Source: Microcaldota archaeon
Lineage (GTDB): Archaea > Micrarchaeota > Micrarchaeia > Micrarchaeales > CABMGC01
NCBI GenBank assembly: GCA_021845465.1
Contig: JAKBRL010000015.1
Span: forward strand, 1 to 28,193
Reading direction: 5' to 3'
DNA: 28,193 nt
Shown here: one piece after another, positions 15,685-22,810 of the stretch
Layout: each line of letters begins with the position of its first letter
Numbering within the stretch: the first letter of the stretch is position 1
Translations under genes and position numbers: made by a program
The notes under the pieces: generated by a model
What the model saw: only the letters and a program-made list of their open reading frames with translations
The model's database searches: none
What the model was told of the DNA's origin: nothing

Positions 15685-16566
15685 ATGGATAATCAAAGAT
15701 TGCCATCCTGGATGACTATAAAACCTTCAAGCTCCTCCAAATACTCAGAGATAAAATCCGAGATACTTTCAAGAGGATTGCATACTGTATGTGCAGAAGC
15801 ACACTGCCCAAACATAACAGAATGCTGGAGTGGCGGCACTGCAACTTTCATGGTCTTAGGAGACCTCTGCACAAGAGGATGCAGGTTCTGTTCTGTGCAA
15901 AAAAGTGCAAAGGGAAGAATTCCAAATCCCAAGGAGCCTGAAAACCTCTCTGAAGTTGTAAGGAAATGGGGGCTTAAATATGTGGTAATCACCTCCGTAT
16001 GCAGGGATGACTTAGAAGACCAGGGGTCAGAGCATTTTGCAAGATGCGTAGAGGAGATAAGGAAGCGATCTCCAGACACAACTATCGAGCTCCTAATACC
16101 TGATTTTAGAAATGAAGACTCATGCATAGAACGCATAATCAAATCAAAGCCAGATGTGATAGGGCATAATCTTGAAACTGTAGAAAGCATAACCCCAAAG
16201 ATAAGAGATAAGCGCGCAACATACTACCAATCCCTTGAAATTCTCTCAAAAATAAAGAAAGCTGAAAAGGGCATATATACAAAATCTGCAATTATGCTCG
16301 GATTAGGGGAAAGAGAGGCAGAGATCGAAAGAGCAATGGATGATCTTCGCCATGCCGGCGTGGATTTTCTTGCAATGGGGCAGTATCTAAGACCAAGCAA
16401 CCTTCATGCAGAGGTAAAAGAATTCATAGCCCCTGAGAAGTTTTCAGATCTAAAGGAAAGGGCAATCAGAAAGGGATTCATGTATGTTGCGTCAGGTCCT
16501 TTTGTAAGAAGCTCCTATCGTGCCGACGAAGTGAATAATCTCATAAAGAGAACTGTTATCTGCTGA
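15685..16566 (+). CDS. lipA: lipoyl synthase (radical SAM)
   Basis: Counting from ATG 15685 (293 residues), the auxiliary cluster motif is C36-x4-C41-x5-C47 (CAEAHCPNITEC) and the radical-SAM motif is C62-x3-C66-x2-C69 (CTRGCRFC). The closing motif RSSY is present in VRSSYRADE. All three are diagnostic for LipA, which inserts two sulfurs into octanoyl groups on carrier proteins of 2-oxoacid dehydrogenases or GcvH. The length is normal (about 290-320). A GTG at 15676 could add three residues. The gene converges on and overlaps lplA by 11 nt, so lipoyl synthesis and ligation genes are adjacent. Confidence 0.96.
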   Translation: MDNQRLPSWMTIKPSSSSKYSEIKSEILSRGLHTVCAEAHCPNITECWSGGTATFMVLGDLCTRGCRFCSVQKSAKGRIPNPKEPENLSEVVRKWGLKYVVITSVCRDDLEDQGSEHFARCVEEIRKRSPDTTIELLIPDFRNEDSCIERIIKSKPDVIGHNLETVESITPKIRDKRATYYQSLEILSKIKKAEKGIYTKSAIMLGLGEREAEIERAMDDLRHAGVDFLAMGQYLRPSNLHAEVKEFIAPEKFSDLKERAIRKGFMYVASGPFVRSSYRADEVNNLIKRTVIC

Positions 16567-17302
16567 AATTCCATTTTCTTGTACCGTATACACCTATCCT
16601 CAATTTTTCTGCGGCTTCTATCTCTTCCCTGCTCCACATTCCAAAATCGTATTCTCTCCCTTCTGTAAAACCTTCAAGCAACGCACCATACAGGTCATTA
16701 AGTGAGAAATTTCCAAAAGCAGATACCGAAGTAACCCTTTCCTCTACGTTTTTTATCATCTTGTCTGATATCTTCTCCTTGCTCACATTCAAAAGGGAAA
16801 ACATGCGTTTTATATCAAGGGAATAGAGTATTGTGCCATGCTGTAGGAGTACGCCTTTTCTTCTTGTCTGCGCATTCCCAGATATCTTTTTCCCATTTGC
16901 AACTATATCATTGACTGGCATGAATTCTGTCTTTATACCGAGAAGAGCAAGCCCTGAGATTATGGACCTGCAGATGTCCTTATAGCTCTCCCCGATTCCC
17001 GAAGGAAATTCAGCCTCAGGAGCCACAAGGCTATACGTTATCTCTCCACCATTATCATGGTAGACAGCACCTCCTCCGGTTATCCTTCTCACATAATCCA
17101 CCCCGGTTTCCCTGCATCTTTCGACATTGACTTCTTCTTCCATAGACTGGAACCTTCCTATTGAGACAGCACTCGGAGACCATCTATAAAACCTTATTGT
17201 AGGAGGCGAGAGCTTCTCAGAGACCCTTTCGAGCAATACTTCATCTATGGCCATATTGAAATACGCATCATGGGTTTCCAAACCTACAATTCGCCATCTC
17301 AT
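16556..17302 (-). CDS. lplA: lipoate-protein ligase A, catalytic (N-terminal) subunit
   Basis: The 248-residue protein has the biotin/lipoate-ligase fold markers RRITGGGAVYHD (residues 72-83) and NGKKISGNAQ (K138/K139, the adenylate-contacting Lys). It stops before the accessory C-terminal domain that bacterial LplA carries on the same chain. That domain is encoded just upstream as lplB, as in Thermoplasma. The ATG overlaps the lplB stop as ATGA (17299-17302), so the subunits are coupled. It activates lipoate (or octanoate) with ATP and transfers it to carrier-protein lysines. The 3' end overlaps lipA by 11 nt. Confidence 0.94.
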   Translation of the reverse strand: MRWRIVGLETHDAYFNMAIDEVLLERVSEKLSPPTIRFYRWSPSAVSIGRFQSMEEEVNVERCRETGVDYVRRITGGGAVYHDNGGEITYSLVAPEAEFPSGIGESYKDICRSIISGLALLGIKTEFMPVNDIVANGKKISGNAQTRRKGVLLQHGTILYSLDIKRMFSLLNVSKEKISDKMIKNVEERVTSVSAFGNFSLNDLYGALLEGFTEGREYDFGMWSREEIEAAEKLRIGVYGTRKWNFSR

Positions 17303-17586
17303 GAATTCACCGCCATCTTAACTGCCTTTGCTATTGATGCAGGATCTATTCCTACCATCTCGATTTTTTCTTTAGAAACCACTTCGGCTATGTTAGAAGC
17401 AATATCTTTCTCATCAGCGTCTATCTTGAAGCCTTCAACAGATCTCTCAATCAGGCCCAGTTTTTCCTCAGGCAGCAAGAAAAAATCACCTATTATCTCC
17501 AACGATTCTATGGTTCCGTTCTTATGTACCAAACGTATCTCTATGAGTTTTCCCCCCGGCACCTTGTACTTTGAATGACATTCCAT
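17299..17586 (-). CDS. lplB: lipoate-protein ligase accessory subunit LplB
   Basis: From ATG 17586 the protein has 95 residues (MECHSKYKVPGGKLIEIR...). It contains KVPGGKLI and ESLEIIGDFFLLPEE, the hallmarks of the separate LplB/CTD subunit required by the archaeal two-chain lipoate ligase. The frame also opens from a TTG at 17604, but the TATA octamer at 17611-17618 is 28.5 nt from the ATG and only about 10 from the TTG, so the ATG is preferred. First gene of an lplB-lplA operon; diverges from the NAC gene. Confidence 0.9.
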   Translation of the reverse strand: MECHSKYKVPGGKLIEIRLVHKNGTIESLEIIGDFFLLPEEKLGLIERSVEGFKIDADEKDIASNIAEVVSKEKIEMVGIDPASIAKAVKMAVNS

Positions 17587-17610
17587 GAAAGAGATATGCT
17601 GCAAATCGTA

Positions 17611-17618
17611 TTTATATT
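17611..17618. promoter_or_regulatory. single TATA box shared by lplB and the NAC gene
   Basis: Another TTTATATT octamer, identical to the one at 8198-8205. Its midpoint is 28.5 nt from the lplB ATG (17586) and 32.5 nt from the first NAC ATG (17647). No other TATA-like element is evident in the 60-bp gap. Confidence 0.55.
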
Positions 17619-17646
17619 TTGGGCAGGAAATACTTATTGTGTTTAC

Positions 17647-17997
17647 ATGATGCCAAATATGGATCCCAGATCGCTAAAGCGAATGATGGACAGTATGGGG
17701 ATGAAGACAATGGAGATACCCGCACTCAGGGTCATAATAGAAGGAAAGAACAAAAGCTTCATAATCGATGAGCCGAATGTTACTATGATAGAGATGCAGG
17801 GCAATAAAAGTTTTCAGATAACCGGAAGGATATCTGAAGCTGAACGTGATCTGCCTCCTCCGGAGATAACCGAAGATGACATATCTATGGTAAAGGAGAA
17901 AACAGGAGCTACAGAAGAAGCGGCGAAGAAAGCCTTGGAAGAAACCAATGGAAACATAGCAGAGGCTATAATGAAGCTGAACGGAAATCCATCTTAA
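17647..17997 (+). CDS. nascent polypeptide-associated complex protein (archaeal NAC)
   Basis: The 116-residue protein has a Met-rich basic start (MMPNMDPRSLKRMMDSMGM), a NAC beta-barrel domain (about 20-70; RVIIEGKNKSFIIDEPNVTMIEMQG and SFQITG) and a C-terminal UBA-like bundle (about 78-113; SMVKEKTGATEEAAKKALEETNGNIAEAI). Archaeal NAC forms a homodimer on the ribosome and binds emerging chains. Two adjacent ATGs (17647, 17650) are possible. The frame is open upstream to 17575, but promoter position and family length exclude that. The 3' end overlaps the DUF424 gene on the other strand by 32 nt. Confidence 0.94.
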   Translation: MMPNMDPRSLKRMMDSMGMKTMEIPALRVIIEGKNKSFIIDEPNVTMIEMQGNKSFQITGRISEAERDLPPPEITEDDISMVKEKTGATEEAAKKALEETNGNIAEAIMKLNGNPS

Positions 17998-18349
17998 AGA
18001 GGTAAAGGCAGGGAACTCTTCCTATCTTCCTAATATCTGAAGCCTCTGCCATCTTCCTTTCTATGAATATTCCTACAGATGCCTCCCCAACTATATTGGC
18101 AGTATAAAAATCAATCTCGCCGACTAATGCACCGGCGTCCTCAGGCTTCATAAGATCTCCAATATAAAAACCAGCGTAGCTCTCAAGATCCAACTCACTC
18201 TTTCCTTCACTGTGCTTGCTCCCTATGAGTTCTCCATCACACATTGCTATTATGCTGCCTTCCGGAGTATCATGTATCTTTACATATATCCTGCCAGCAA
18301 GTTCAGCCTTGCCATCTTCCTTACTATTGTCTGCCTGAAGGCCAGCCAT
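17966..18349 (-). CDS. DUF424 family protein
   Basis: The 127-residue protein has RIYVKIHDTPEGSIIAMCDGELIGSKHSEGKSELDLESYAGFYIG and later EIDFYTANIVGEASVGIFIE, the conserved pattern of archaeal DUF424 proteins. The family is widespread in archaea and its role is not settled. The first ~15 residues are an extra polar tail. It starts 5 nt after the glycosyltransferase stop codon, so it may be in the same operon. The last ~10 residues (KMDFRSASL) are encoded inside the overlap with the NAC gene. Confidence 0.85.
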   Translation of the reverse strand: MAGLQADNSKEDGKAELAGRIYVKIHDTPEGSIIAMCDGELIGSKHSEGKSELDLESYAGFYIGDLMKPEDAGALVGEIDFYTANIVGEASVGIFIERKMAEASDIRKIGRVPCLYLFKMDFRSASL

Positions 18350-18354
18350 CTAAT

Positions 18355-19905
18355 CTACCTGTATCTATAAAACATGTATGCTGTCGAGATGTAGAAGATT
18401 CCGTATCCTATAAGCCAGAGACCACCATACAGGTTATTTATCATCACTGCAACAATTCCCAAGAGAAAGAGTATGCCTGAAAAGGCGGTTTCTACAATTG
18501 AGTTCTTAAGCGCAAATATTATGTTCTTTTCAGATTTAAGGAAAGATATTCCTGTCCACGAATTCTTCACTGTCTTGCTGAATACCGCAAAAAGAGCAGC
18601 CTTGGCCCTTATAAACGCAAGCGCAAAATTAAGAAGCAGCATCATAAACCCTTTCTTCAGTGATCCGAAATAAAGTTTTGTTACTATAACTGGTGCCATA
18701 AGGGATAACACGAAAGCAAGAACCCCAAGCGTCTCGAATATCATCTCAGGGCTGCCCAGAAGGAAGCCGCCAGGTATGATCATGTTTGGTACTACAGTAA
18801 GGCCCGAGAAGACTATTGCAACAGAAACAATAGTGAAAATTATCAATACTACCGATATGTAATTCAGTCCGAAGCCGTGTGTGACATAATCAACAAGGAG
18901 CCATTTTGATTTAGGCTTCTTGTTACTCTTTCCAAGCAACTTCCCTACAAAATATCCTAGAAACTGTGTATCTCCATAGTTGTATCTCCACTGCTGCTTT
19001 GCAAGATGGCTGAATTTAGTTATAGGCGCTCCAAGAGCATAATGCCTTGGTATGTAAATGCTCTCGTATCCATTTGCATCCGACTCAAAGCTGAAGAAAG
19101 TATCTTCAGTGACATATTCCGGAAAGCCTCCTATCTTCTTCAGGTATGATGTCCTTATAATGCCACATGACCCTGCGAATATTCCTGTATTATTCAGGGC
19201 TCTAGAAGGCTGTATGAACTTGAAGAAAAATCCATGGAATATGTCTACCGTGTCAGAAAAGAAGGTCCCTTTCTGGAATCTCTTTTCTGTCTGTGCATAA
19301 GATAATTTTTTGTTGTTGAAATATGGGAGCAGGTCCAGAATGAATCTGGTATCGACAAGATACTCGTCGTAATCAAAGATGGCAAGGAATTCCTCCTTAG
19401 CATTCATTGCAAAATTGTTAAGCGCGCCTGCCTTGAAATTCCTTCTGTCATCCCTATGTATGTATCTCACATTGTGCTTTCTCGAGAACCTCTCAAGTTC
19501 TTTCCTTATTGCAGGATCTGTAGAATCATCCAGAAGGTAGAAGTTGACCCTGTCCTTGGGATAGTCAACCTCCATCAACCTGAGAAAGTTCCTCTCGGTC
19601 ATTGCTGTGTCTTCATTGTATACTGGCACCGCTACCGCTACAAGAGGAAATCCTTTCATAGGCTTAAGTTTTTTCTGTATCTTCTCAAGATGCTTGTCAT
19701 AAAGATATGATCTGTAGTAACTGTACGATGTGAATGTGTTGAAGAACCCTGATACCGCGGAAAGTATAAGGAAGGCTAAGGCAACAACTCTGCCGAGAAT
19801 AGTATTTGTTGCTACTATCAAGTATACCGAAAATCCTATCCCAAGTATTGTAAGAACCGAAAACAGAAAGATCGAAATTCCTCTCATTGCAAGATTCTTA
19901 TCCAT
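18355..19905 (-). CDS. membrane GT2 glycosyltransferase (cellulose/hyaluronan-synthase like)
   Basis: From ATG 19905 the protein has 516 residues: two N-terminal transmembrane helices (about 8-30, 36-55), a cytosolic GT2 domain, and about four to five C-terminal helices (about 325-500). Catalytic marks are LLDDSTD (D116/D117), FDYDEY (DxD at 168-170), TED (256-258) and QQWRY (294-298, a QxxRW-like motif). This is the layout of processive GT2 synthases that build a polysaccharide and thread it through the membrane. The donor sugar cannot be assigned. ATGs at 19914 and 19917 are alternatives; a TATA element near 19935-19942 best suits 19905. The frame extends upstream through tRNA-Ser but that part is not coding. 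Confidence 0.9.
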   Translation of the reverse strand: MDKNLAMRGISIFLFSVLTILGIGFSVYLIVATNTILGRVVALAFLILSAVSGFFNTFTSYSYYRSYLYDKHLEKIQKKLKPMKGFPLVAVAVPVYNEDTAMTERNFLRLMEVDYPKDRVNFYLLDDSTDPAIRKELERFSRKHNVRYIHRDDRRNFKAGALNNFAMNAKEEFLAIFDYDEYLVDTRFILDLLPYFNNKKLSYAQTEKRFQKGTFFSDTVDIFHGFFFKFIQPSRALNNTGIFAGSCGIIRTSYLKKIGGFPEYVTEDTFFSFESDANGYESIYIPRHYALGAPITKFSHLAKQQWRYNYGDTQFLGYFVGKLLGKSNKKPKSKWLLVDYVTHGFGLNYISVVLIIFTIVSVAIVFSGLTVVPNMIIPGGFLLGSPEMIFETLGVLAFVLSLMAPVIVTKLYFGSLKKGFMMLLLNFALAFIRAKAALFAVFSKTVKNSWTGISFLKSEKNIIFALKNSIVETAFSGILFLLGIVAVMINNLYGGLWLIGYGIFYISTAYMFYRYR

Positions 19906-19931
19906 TTTAAACATCATTCTACTTTGTAATA

Positions 19932-19942
19932 CATTATAAATG
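19932..19942 (-). promoter_or_regulatory. TATA box for the glycosyltransferase gene
   Basis: On the minus strand it contains TTTATAAT. It lies about 32 nt before ATG 19905 and 20-23 nt before the upstream ATGs, so it favours 19905 as start. Confidence 0.5.
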
Positions 19943-20021
19943 AAAGACGAATAAGAATATAACCTTACATATTTAAATAAACAAGCATGTGCCGGGATGG
20001 CAGAATCCGGTATCGCGCCAG

Positions 20022-20035
20022 AACAAATAGGCGAA
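20022..20035 (+). other. tRNA-Ser intron 1 (14 nt, position 30/31)
   Basis: CGCC (20016-20019) pairs with GGCG (20030-20033). The 3-nt bulges AGA (20020-20022) and AAA (20034-20036) follow each strand, and cutting after the second bulge base restores the stem CCAGA. The outer helix is only one pair, so this is a relaxed bulge-helix-bulge. Because of flanking A residues a 31/32 register gives the same product. Confidence 0.75.
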
Positions 20036-20074
20036 ACTCGAGATCTGGTGGCCTTCGGGCTTTTTGGGTTCAAA

Positions 20075-20104
20075 AACAGCTCCCTCTGGCAGGAGCAATG
20101 AAAA
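20075..20104 (+). other. tRNA-Ser intron 2 (30 nt, T-loop position 59/60)
   Basis: TTCA (20069-20072) pairs with TGAA (20099-20102), flanked by 3-nt bulges AAA (20073-20075) and AAT (20103-20105). The T stem itself is the outer helix and GCTCC/GGAGC (20079-20083, 20092-20096) is an inner helix. Cutting after the second base of each bulge leaves the standard T loop TTCAAAT. This is a full canonical splice motif. Confidence 0.85.
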
Positions 20105-20121
20105 TCCCAATCCCGGCGCAT

Positions 20122-21204
20122 CTATCTTGTCACAAGATAGCTCTTCACAGCCTCGTAAAGCTCCCTAGCTTTCCTATTTTCCTCAAAATGCTTCCTTATA
20201 GGCATTATCTTTTCTTCAAGCTTTCCTGAAACAAACGACTTGATGTCCATCGGGTGTATCTTTCCGTCTATGTAAAGCCTTCTCAATTCATTATAATTCT
20301 CTGCAACTATATCTCCTCCGAATTTCTGGGACCTGGCTATGGTTATAGGGCTCTCCCTATTCTCTATTATTATCTTATCTATATAATCAAAGACAGGATT
20401 GCCATCACATATCCTCTCAGGGCAGTATGCAGAGTTTATCTTTTTGGCTATATCTTCACTGCTATCATGTATGGTTATGGAATTTTTCGGATCCGATTTA
20501 GACATCTTAAATTCCATAAGCTTACTTTCATCATCTGTTTTGAGGTCCGGAGGTGCACCCTTAAGCCCCAGAAGAAGCGGATGGCTTACAACTATCGGTA
20601 TCTTCCATCCAAATTTCTGCGCAGCTTCCCTTGCAAGTATGTTTGCTTTCCTCTGGTCTATCCCCAGTTGGCATATGTCTATATCCATCTCGAAGATATC
20701 CGTAGCCTGCATTATTGGATAAAATATCTGCGCCGATGAAAGCGATTCTCCCTCTTTTCTTCCCATTATGGTTATGGCCCTCCTTACTCTATCAAGCGAT
20801 GTTATCCTGCCTATCTTAAGGAACCTCTCCCAGTAATCGAAGCTATGCATAAGGTCCTTGTTCCATATTATCTCGACCTTCTCTGTATTCACCCCTGCCG
20901 CTTTCCATACCTCAACAAAATACATCCCCGCAGTATGTATATGCTCAAGATCTCCACCAAGCTTGTTGTTTATATAAGCAAAATAATCTGCAAGATAGAG
21001 TTTGAAGTTTATTCCTATATCCATGAGCCTCTTAATGTTCTTTGAGCGCATAAGCCCAAAATGTATGCCCGCCAGTCCGGAAGGCTCAAACCCATCATAT
21101 GCAACCGGATGTTCGTTACTCTCAAACAGCATCTTCAGTTCTTCTTCTGTAACTATCTCAGCGGCAAACTCCTTTATTACAGCTATCTTGCCTTCAGTAT
21201 CCAT
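20122..21204 (-). CDS. tyrS: tyrosyl-tRNA synthetase
   Basis: The 360-residue class I synthetase is of archaeal/eukaryal type. The HIGH-equivalent is GLAGIHFG (43-50) after the Tyr-binding YDGFEPSG, and the KMSKS loop is FKMSKSDPKN (KMSKS at 233-237). MQATDIFEMDIDICQLGIDQRK is the conserved TyrRS segment lining the tyrosine pocket and dimer core. The length is normal for archaea. It charges tRNA-Tyr in the cytosol. A TATA-like TTATAAAC (minus strand, 21231-21238) lies about 30 nt before the ATG. It ends 3 nt from the 3' end of tRNA-Ser, tail to tail. Confidence 0.95.
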   Translation of the reverse strand: MDTEGKIAVIKEFAAEIVTEEELKMLFESNEHPVAYDGFEPSGLAGIHFGLMRSKNIKRLMDIGINFKLYLADYFAYINNKLGGDLEHIHTAGMYFVEVWKAAGVNTEKVEIIWNKDLMHSFDYWERFLKIGRITSLDRVRRAITIMGRKEGESLSSAQIFYPIMQATDIFEMDIDICQLGIDQRKANILAREAAQKFGWKIPIVVSHPLLLGLKGAPPDLKTDDESKLMEFKMSKSDPKNSITIHDSSEDIAKKINSAYCPERICDGNPVFDYIDKIIIENRESPITIARSQKFGGDIVAENYNELRRLYIDGKIHPMDIKSFVSGKLEEKIMPIRKHFEENRKARELYEAVKSYLVTR

Positions 21205-21230
21205 TTAACCCATTATACTATTGCCATGCA

Positions 21231-21238
21231 AGTTTATA
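21231..21238 (-). promoter_or_regulatory. TATA box for tyrS
   Basis: GTTTATAA on the plus strand, TTATAAAC on minus, about 30 nt before the ATG at 21204. Confidence 0.5.
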
Positions 21239-21402
21239 ACGATTATTCTTCAGCCCGGCCAATTGCAAAGACTCCGCAACCTGGAAAACAGAAAAACCGT
21301 ACAAGTTCTCCTATCAGATACCAGCCACCTAAAACCTGAAGATACGTGATTTTCCTACAAATCTTTTTATGTTTTAACATCTATCTACTACTCGGCGACT
21401 TA

Positions 21403-22488
21403 ATGACGGACAATGCACCAATGCTATCACCTGACGATGAAGAATTGCTGAAATTCATAGAGGCGGCAAAGCCAAAAATCTACATTATAGGTGCCGGAGG
21501 CAGCGGCTCAAACACGGTGGCAAGAATCTCCGAAGTGAATATAGACGGGGTTACCCTCGTAGCAGCAAACACCGACGCATCGCATCTTGCAAAGATAAGA
21601 TCCAACAGAAAGATACTCATAGGCAAAAAAATTACCAGGGGCCTGGGAGCAGGAAGCGATCCTAAGATAGGGGAAGAATCAGCCATAGAGAGCAAGGAGG
21701 AGATAAAGAACATAATAAACGATGCACAACTAGTATTCATAACCTGTGGGATGGGCGGAGGAACAGGCACAGGCTCAGCACCAGTAATAGCACACCAGGC
21801 AAAGGAATCCGGAGCTCTTACTATAGGCATAGTAACACTCCCATTCACAAGCGAGGGAAGGATAAGAATGAGAAATGCCCTTGAAGGGCTCTCAAAGCTG
21901 AAACGGTCAACCGATACCACCATAATAATACCAAACGACAAGCTCCTCTCAGTAGCGCCTGACCTGCCGCTCAATATGGCATTCAGGATAAGCGACGAGG
22001 TACTATCAAATGCAACAAAGGGAATCATAGAGATGGTAACTAAACCCGGAATGGTAAACCTAGACTTCGCAGACCTGAGAAGCGTATTAAAGGATTCCGG
22101 CTATGCTGTAATAGGCATAGGCGAGGCTAATTCCTCGAATTCAAAAGACAGGGCAATGATAGCAGTTGAGAATACTCTCAAAAGCCCTCTCCTAGATGTC
22201 AATCTATCAAGTGCAAAGAAAGCCCTAGTCAATATAGTTGGAGGCGAGGACCTTACTCTCCGCGAAGCCGAAAGGATATTCCAGGAGGTATCAGGAAGAA
22301 TAAGCCCAGATGCAATGCTAAAATGGGGAGCGCGCATAGATCCCAACCTTCAGAAAAGCGAAGTAAAGATAATGGTAGTGATGGGCGGCGTCGAATTCGC
22401 AGAGTATACTGAAACAGGAATAAAGAACAAGATAGATGCAAACAGCGATCTTGACCTTGACATGATATTCGATGACGAAAATTCCTGA
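21403..22488 (+). CDS. ftsZ: cell-division GTPase FtsZ
   Basis: From ATG 21403 the protein has 361 residues. The tubulin signature is GMGGGTGTG (about 116-124), the first nucleotide loop is IIGAGGSGSNTV, and the catalytic T7 loop NLDFADLRSVL keeps both acidic residues (D221, D224). The C-terminal tail DSDLDLDMIFDDENS is short and acidic and could serve as an adaptor-binding peptide. FtsZ polymerises into the division ring. The frame extends upstream to 21346 with a hydrophobic stretch atypical of FtsZ, so that part is not used; TTTTTATG at 21364-21371 is a likely TATA box about 35 nt before the ATG. Followed by secE. Confidence 0.96.
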   Translation: MTDNAPMLSPDDEELLKFIEAAKPKIYIIGAGGSGSNTVARISEVNIDGVTLVAANTDASHLAKIRSNRKILIGKKITRGLGAGSDPKIGEESAIESKEEIKNIINDAQLVFITCGMGGGTGTGSAPVIAHQAKESGALTIGIVTLPFTSEGRIRMRNALEGLSKLKRSTDTTIIIPNDKLLSVAPDLPLNMAFRISDEVLSNATKGIIEMVTKPGMVNLDFADLRSVLKDSGYAVIGIGEANSSNSKDRAMIAVENTLKSPLLDVNLSSAKKALVNIVGGEDLTLREAERIFQEVSGRISPDAMLKWGARIDPNLQKSEVKIMVVMGGVEFAEYTETGIKNKIDANSDLDLDMIFDDENS

Positions 22489-22527
22489 ATACTATCTTTG
22501 GAAAGATGCAGAACTGGTGTATCTAAA

Positions 22528-22537
22528 GTTATTTATC
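22528..22537 (+). promoter_or_regulatory. TATA box for secE
   Basis: GTTATTTATC is centred about 32 nt before the TTG start at 22565. Confidence 0.45.
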
Positions 22538-22564
22538 TTTTAATGCTCAATTCTGGATGATTAA

Positions 22565-22741
22565 TTGGATATAATAAAGAGCCTTAAGAACTTCATAGCC
22601 GACTCGAAAAGAGTGCTATCAATAAGCTACAAGCCTGACAGGGCTTCTTTCAACAGAACTTTCAAAATAGTGCTTATTGCAACCCTGATAGTAGGCATAC
22701 TCGGTTTTATAGTTGTCACTATCATAGGATTTGTTACCTGA
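22565..22741 (+). CDS. secE: preprotein translocase subunit SecE (Sec61 gamma)
   Basis: A short 58-residue protein starting at TTG 22565: MDIIKSLKNFIADSKRVLS, then SYKPDRASFNRTFKI and a single C-terminal transmembrane helix (about 33-56, IVLIATLIVGILGFIVVTIIG). This is the archaeal SecE/Sec61-gamma layout: an amphipathic helix, the conserved (K/R)P-x-(R/K)xxF-type hinge and one membrane span clamping SecY. An in-frame TAA lies immediately before the TTG, so no longer start exists. In many archaea secE is followed by spt5 and ribosomal protein genes; here the next gene is an NFACT-R protein. Confidence 0.88.
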   Translation: MDIIKSLKNFIADSKRVLSISYKPDRASFNRTFKIVLIATLIVGILGFIVVTIIGFVT

Positions 22742-22810
22742 CCTGTCTTCATCTGCCGTGTTTGGGCCATTCAGAATGGAGGATAGCAAAACCAGACTAG
22801 ACAAAAAACA

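Larger units (their letters stand above)
19991..20118 (+). tRNA. tRNA-Ser (anticodon CGA) interrupted by two introns
   Basis: The acceptor stem GCCGGGA pairs perfectly with TCCCGGC (20111-20117), with discriminator G20118. The D arm has GG in the loop (one A-C mismatch in its stem). The anticodon stem is CCAGA/TCTGG; the loop CTCGAGA gives anticodon CGA (20039-20041). The long variable arm GCC-TTCG-GGC (20051-20060) marks a type II tRNA. The T stem is TTGGG/CCCAA. The gene is 128 nt, but the mature tRNA would be 84 nt after removal of 14 nt at 20022-20035 and 30 nt at 20075-20104. CCA is not encoded. A TATA-like GAATATAACC lies near 19955-19964. The gene ends 3 nt before the TyrRS stop codon on the other strand. 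Confidence 0.9.

Noticed and set aside
19906..20121. N-terminal extension of the glycosyltransferase frame
   Set aside because: It translates the tRNA-Ser gene and its promoter; the TATA box near 19935-19942 places the start downstream.
21226..21339. 37-residue Pro/Lys-rich frame (MQVYNDYSSARPIAKTP...) in the ftsZ upstream region
   Set aside because: No promoter or ribosome-binding site at a useful distance, low-complexity product, no recognisable family.
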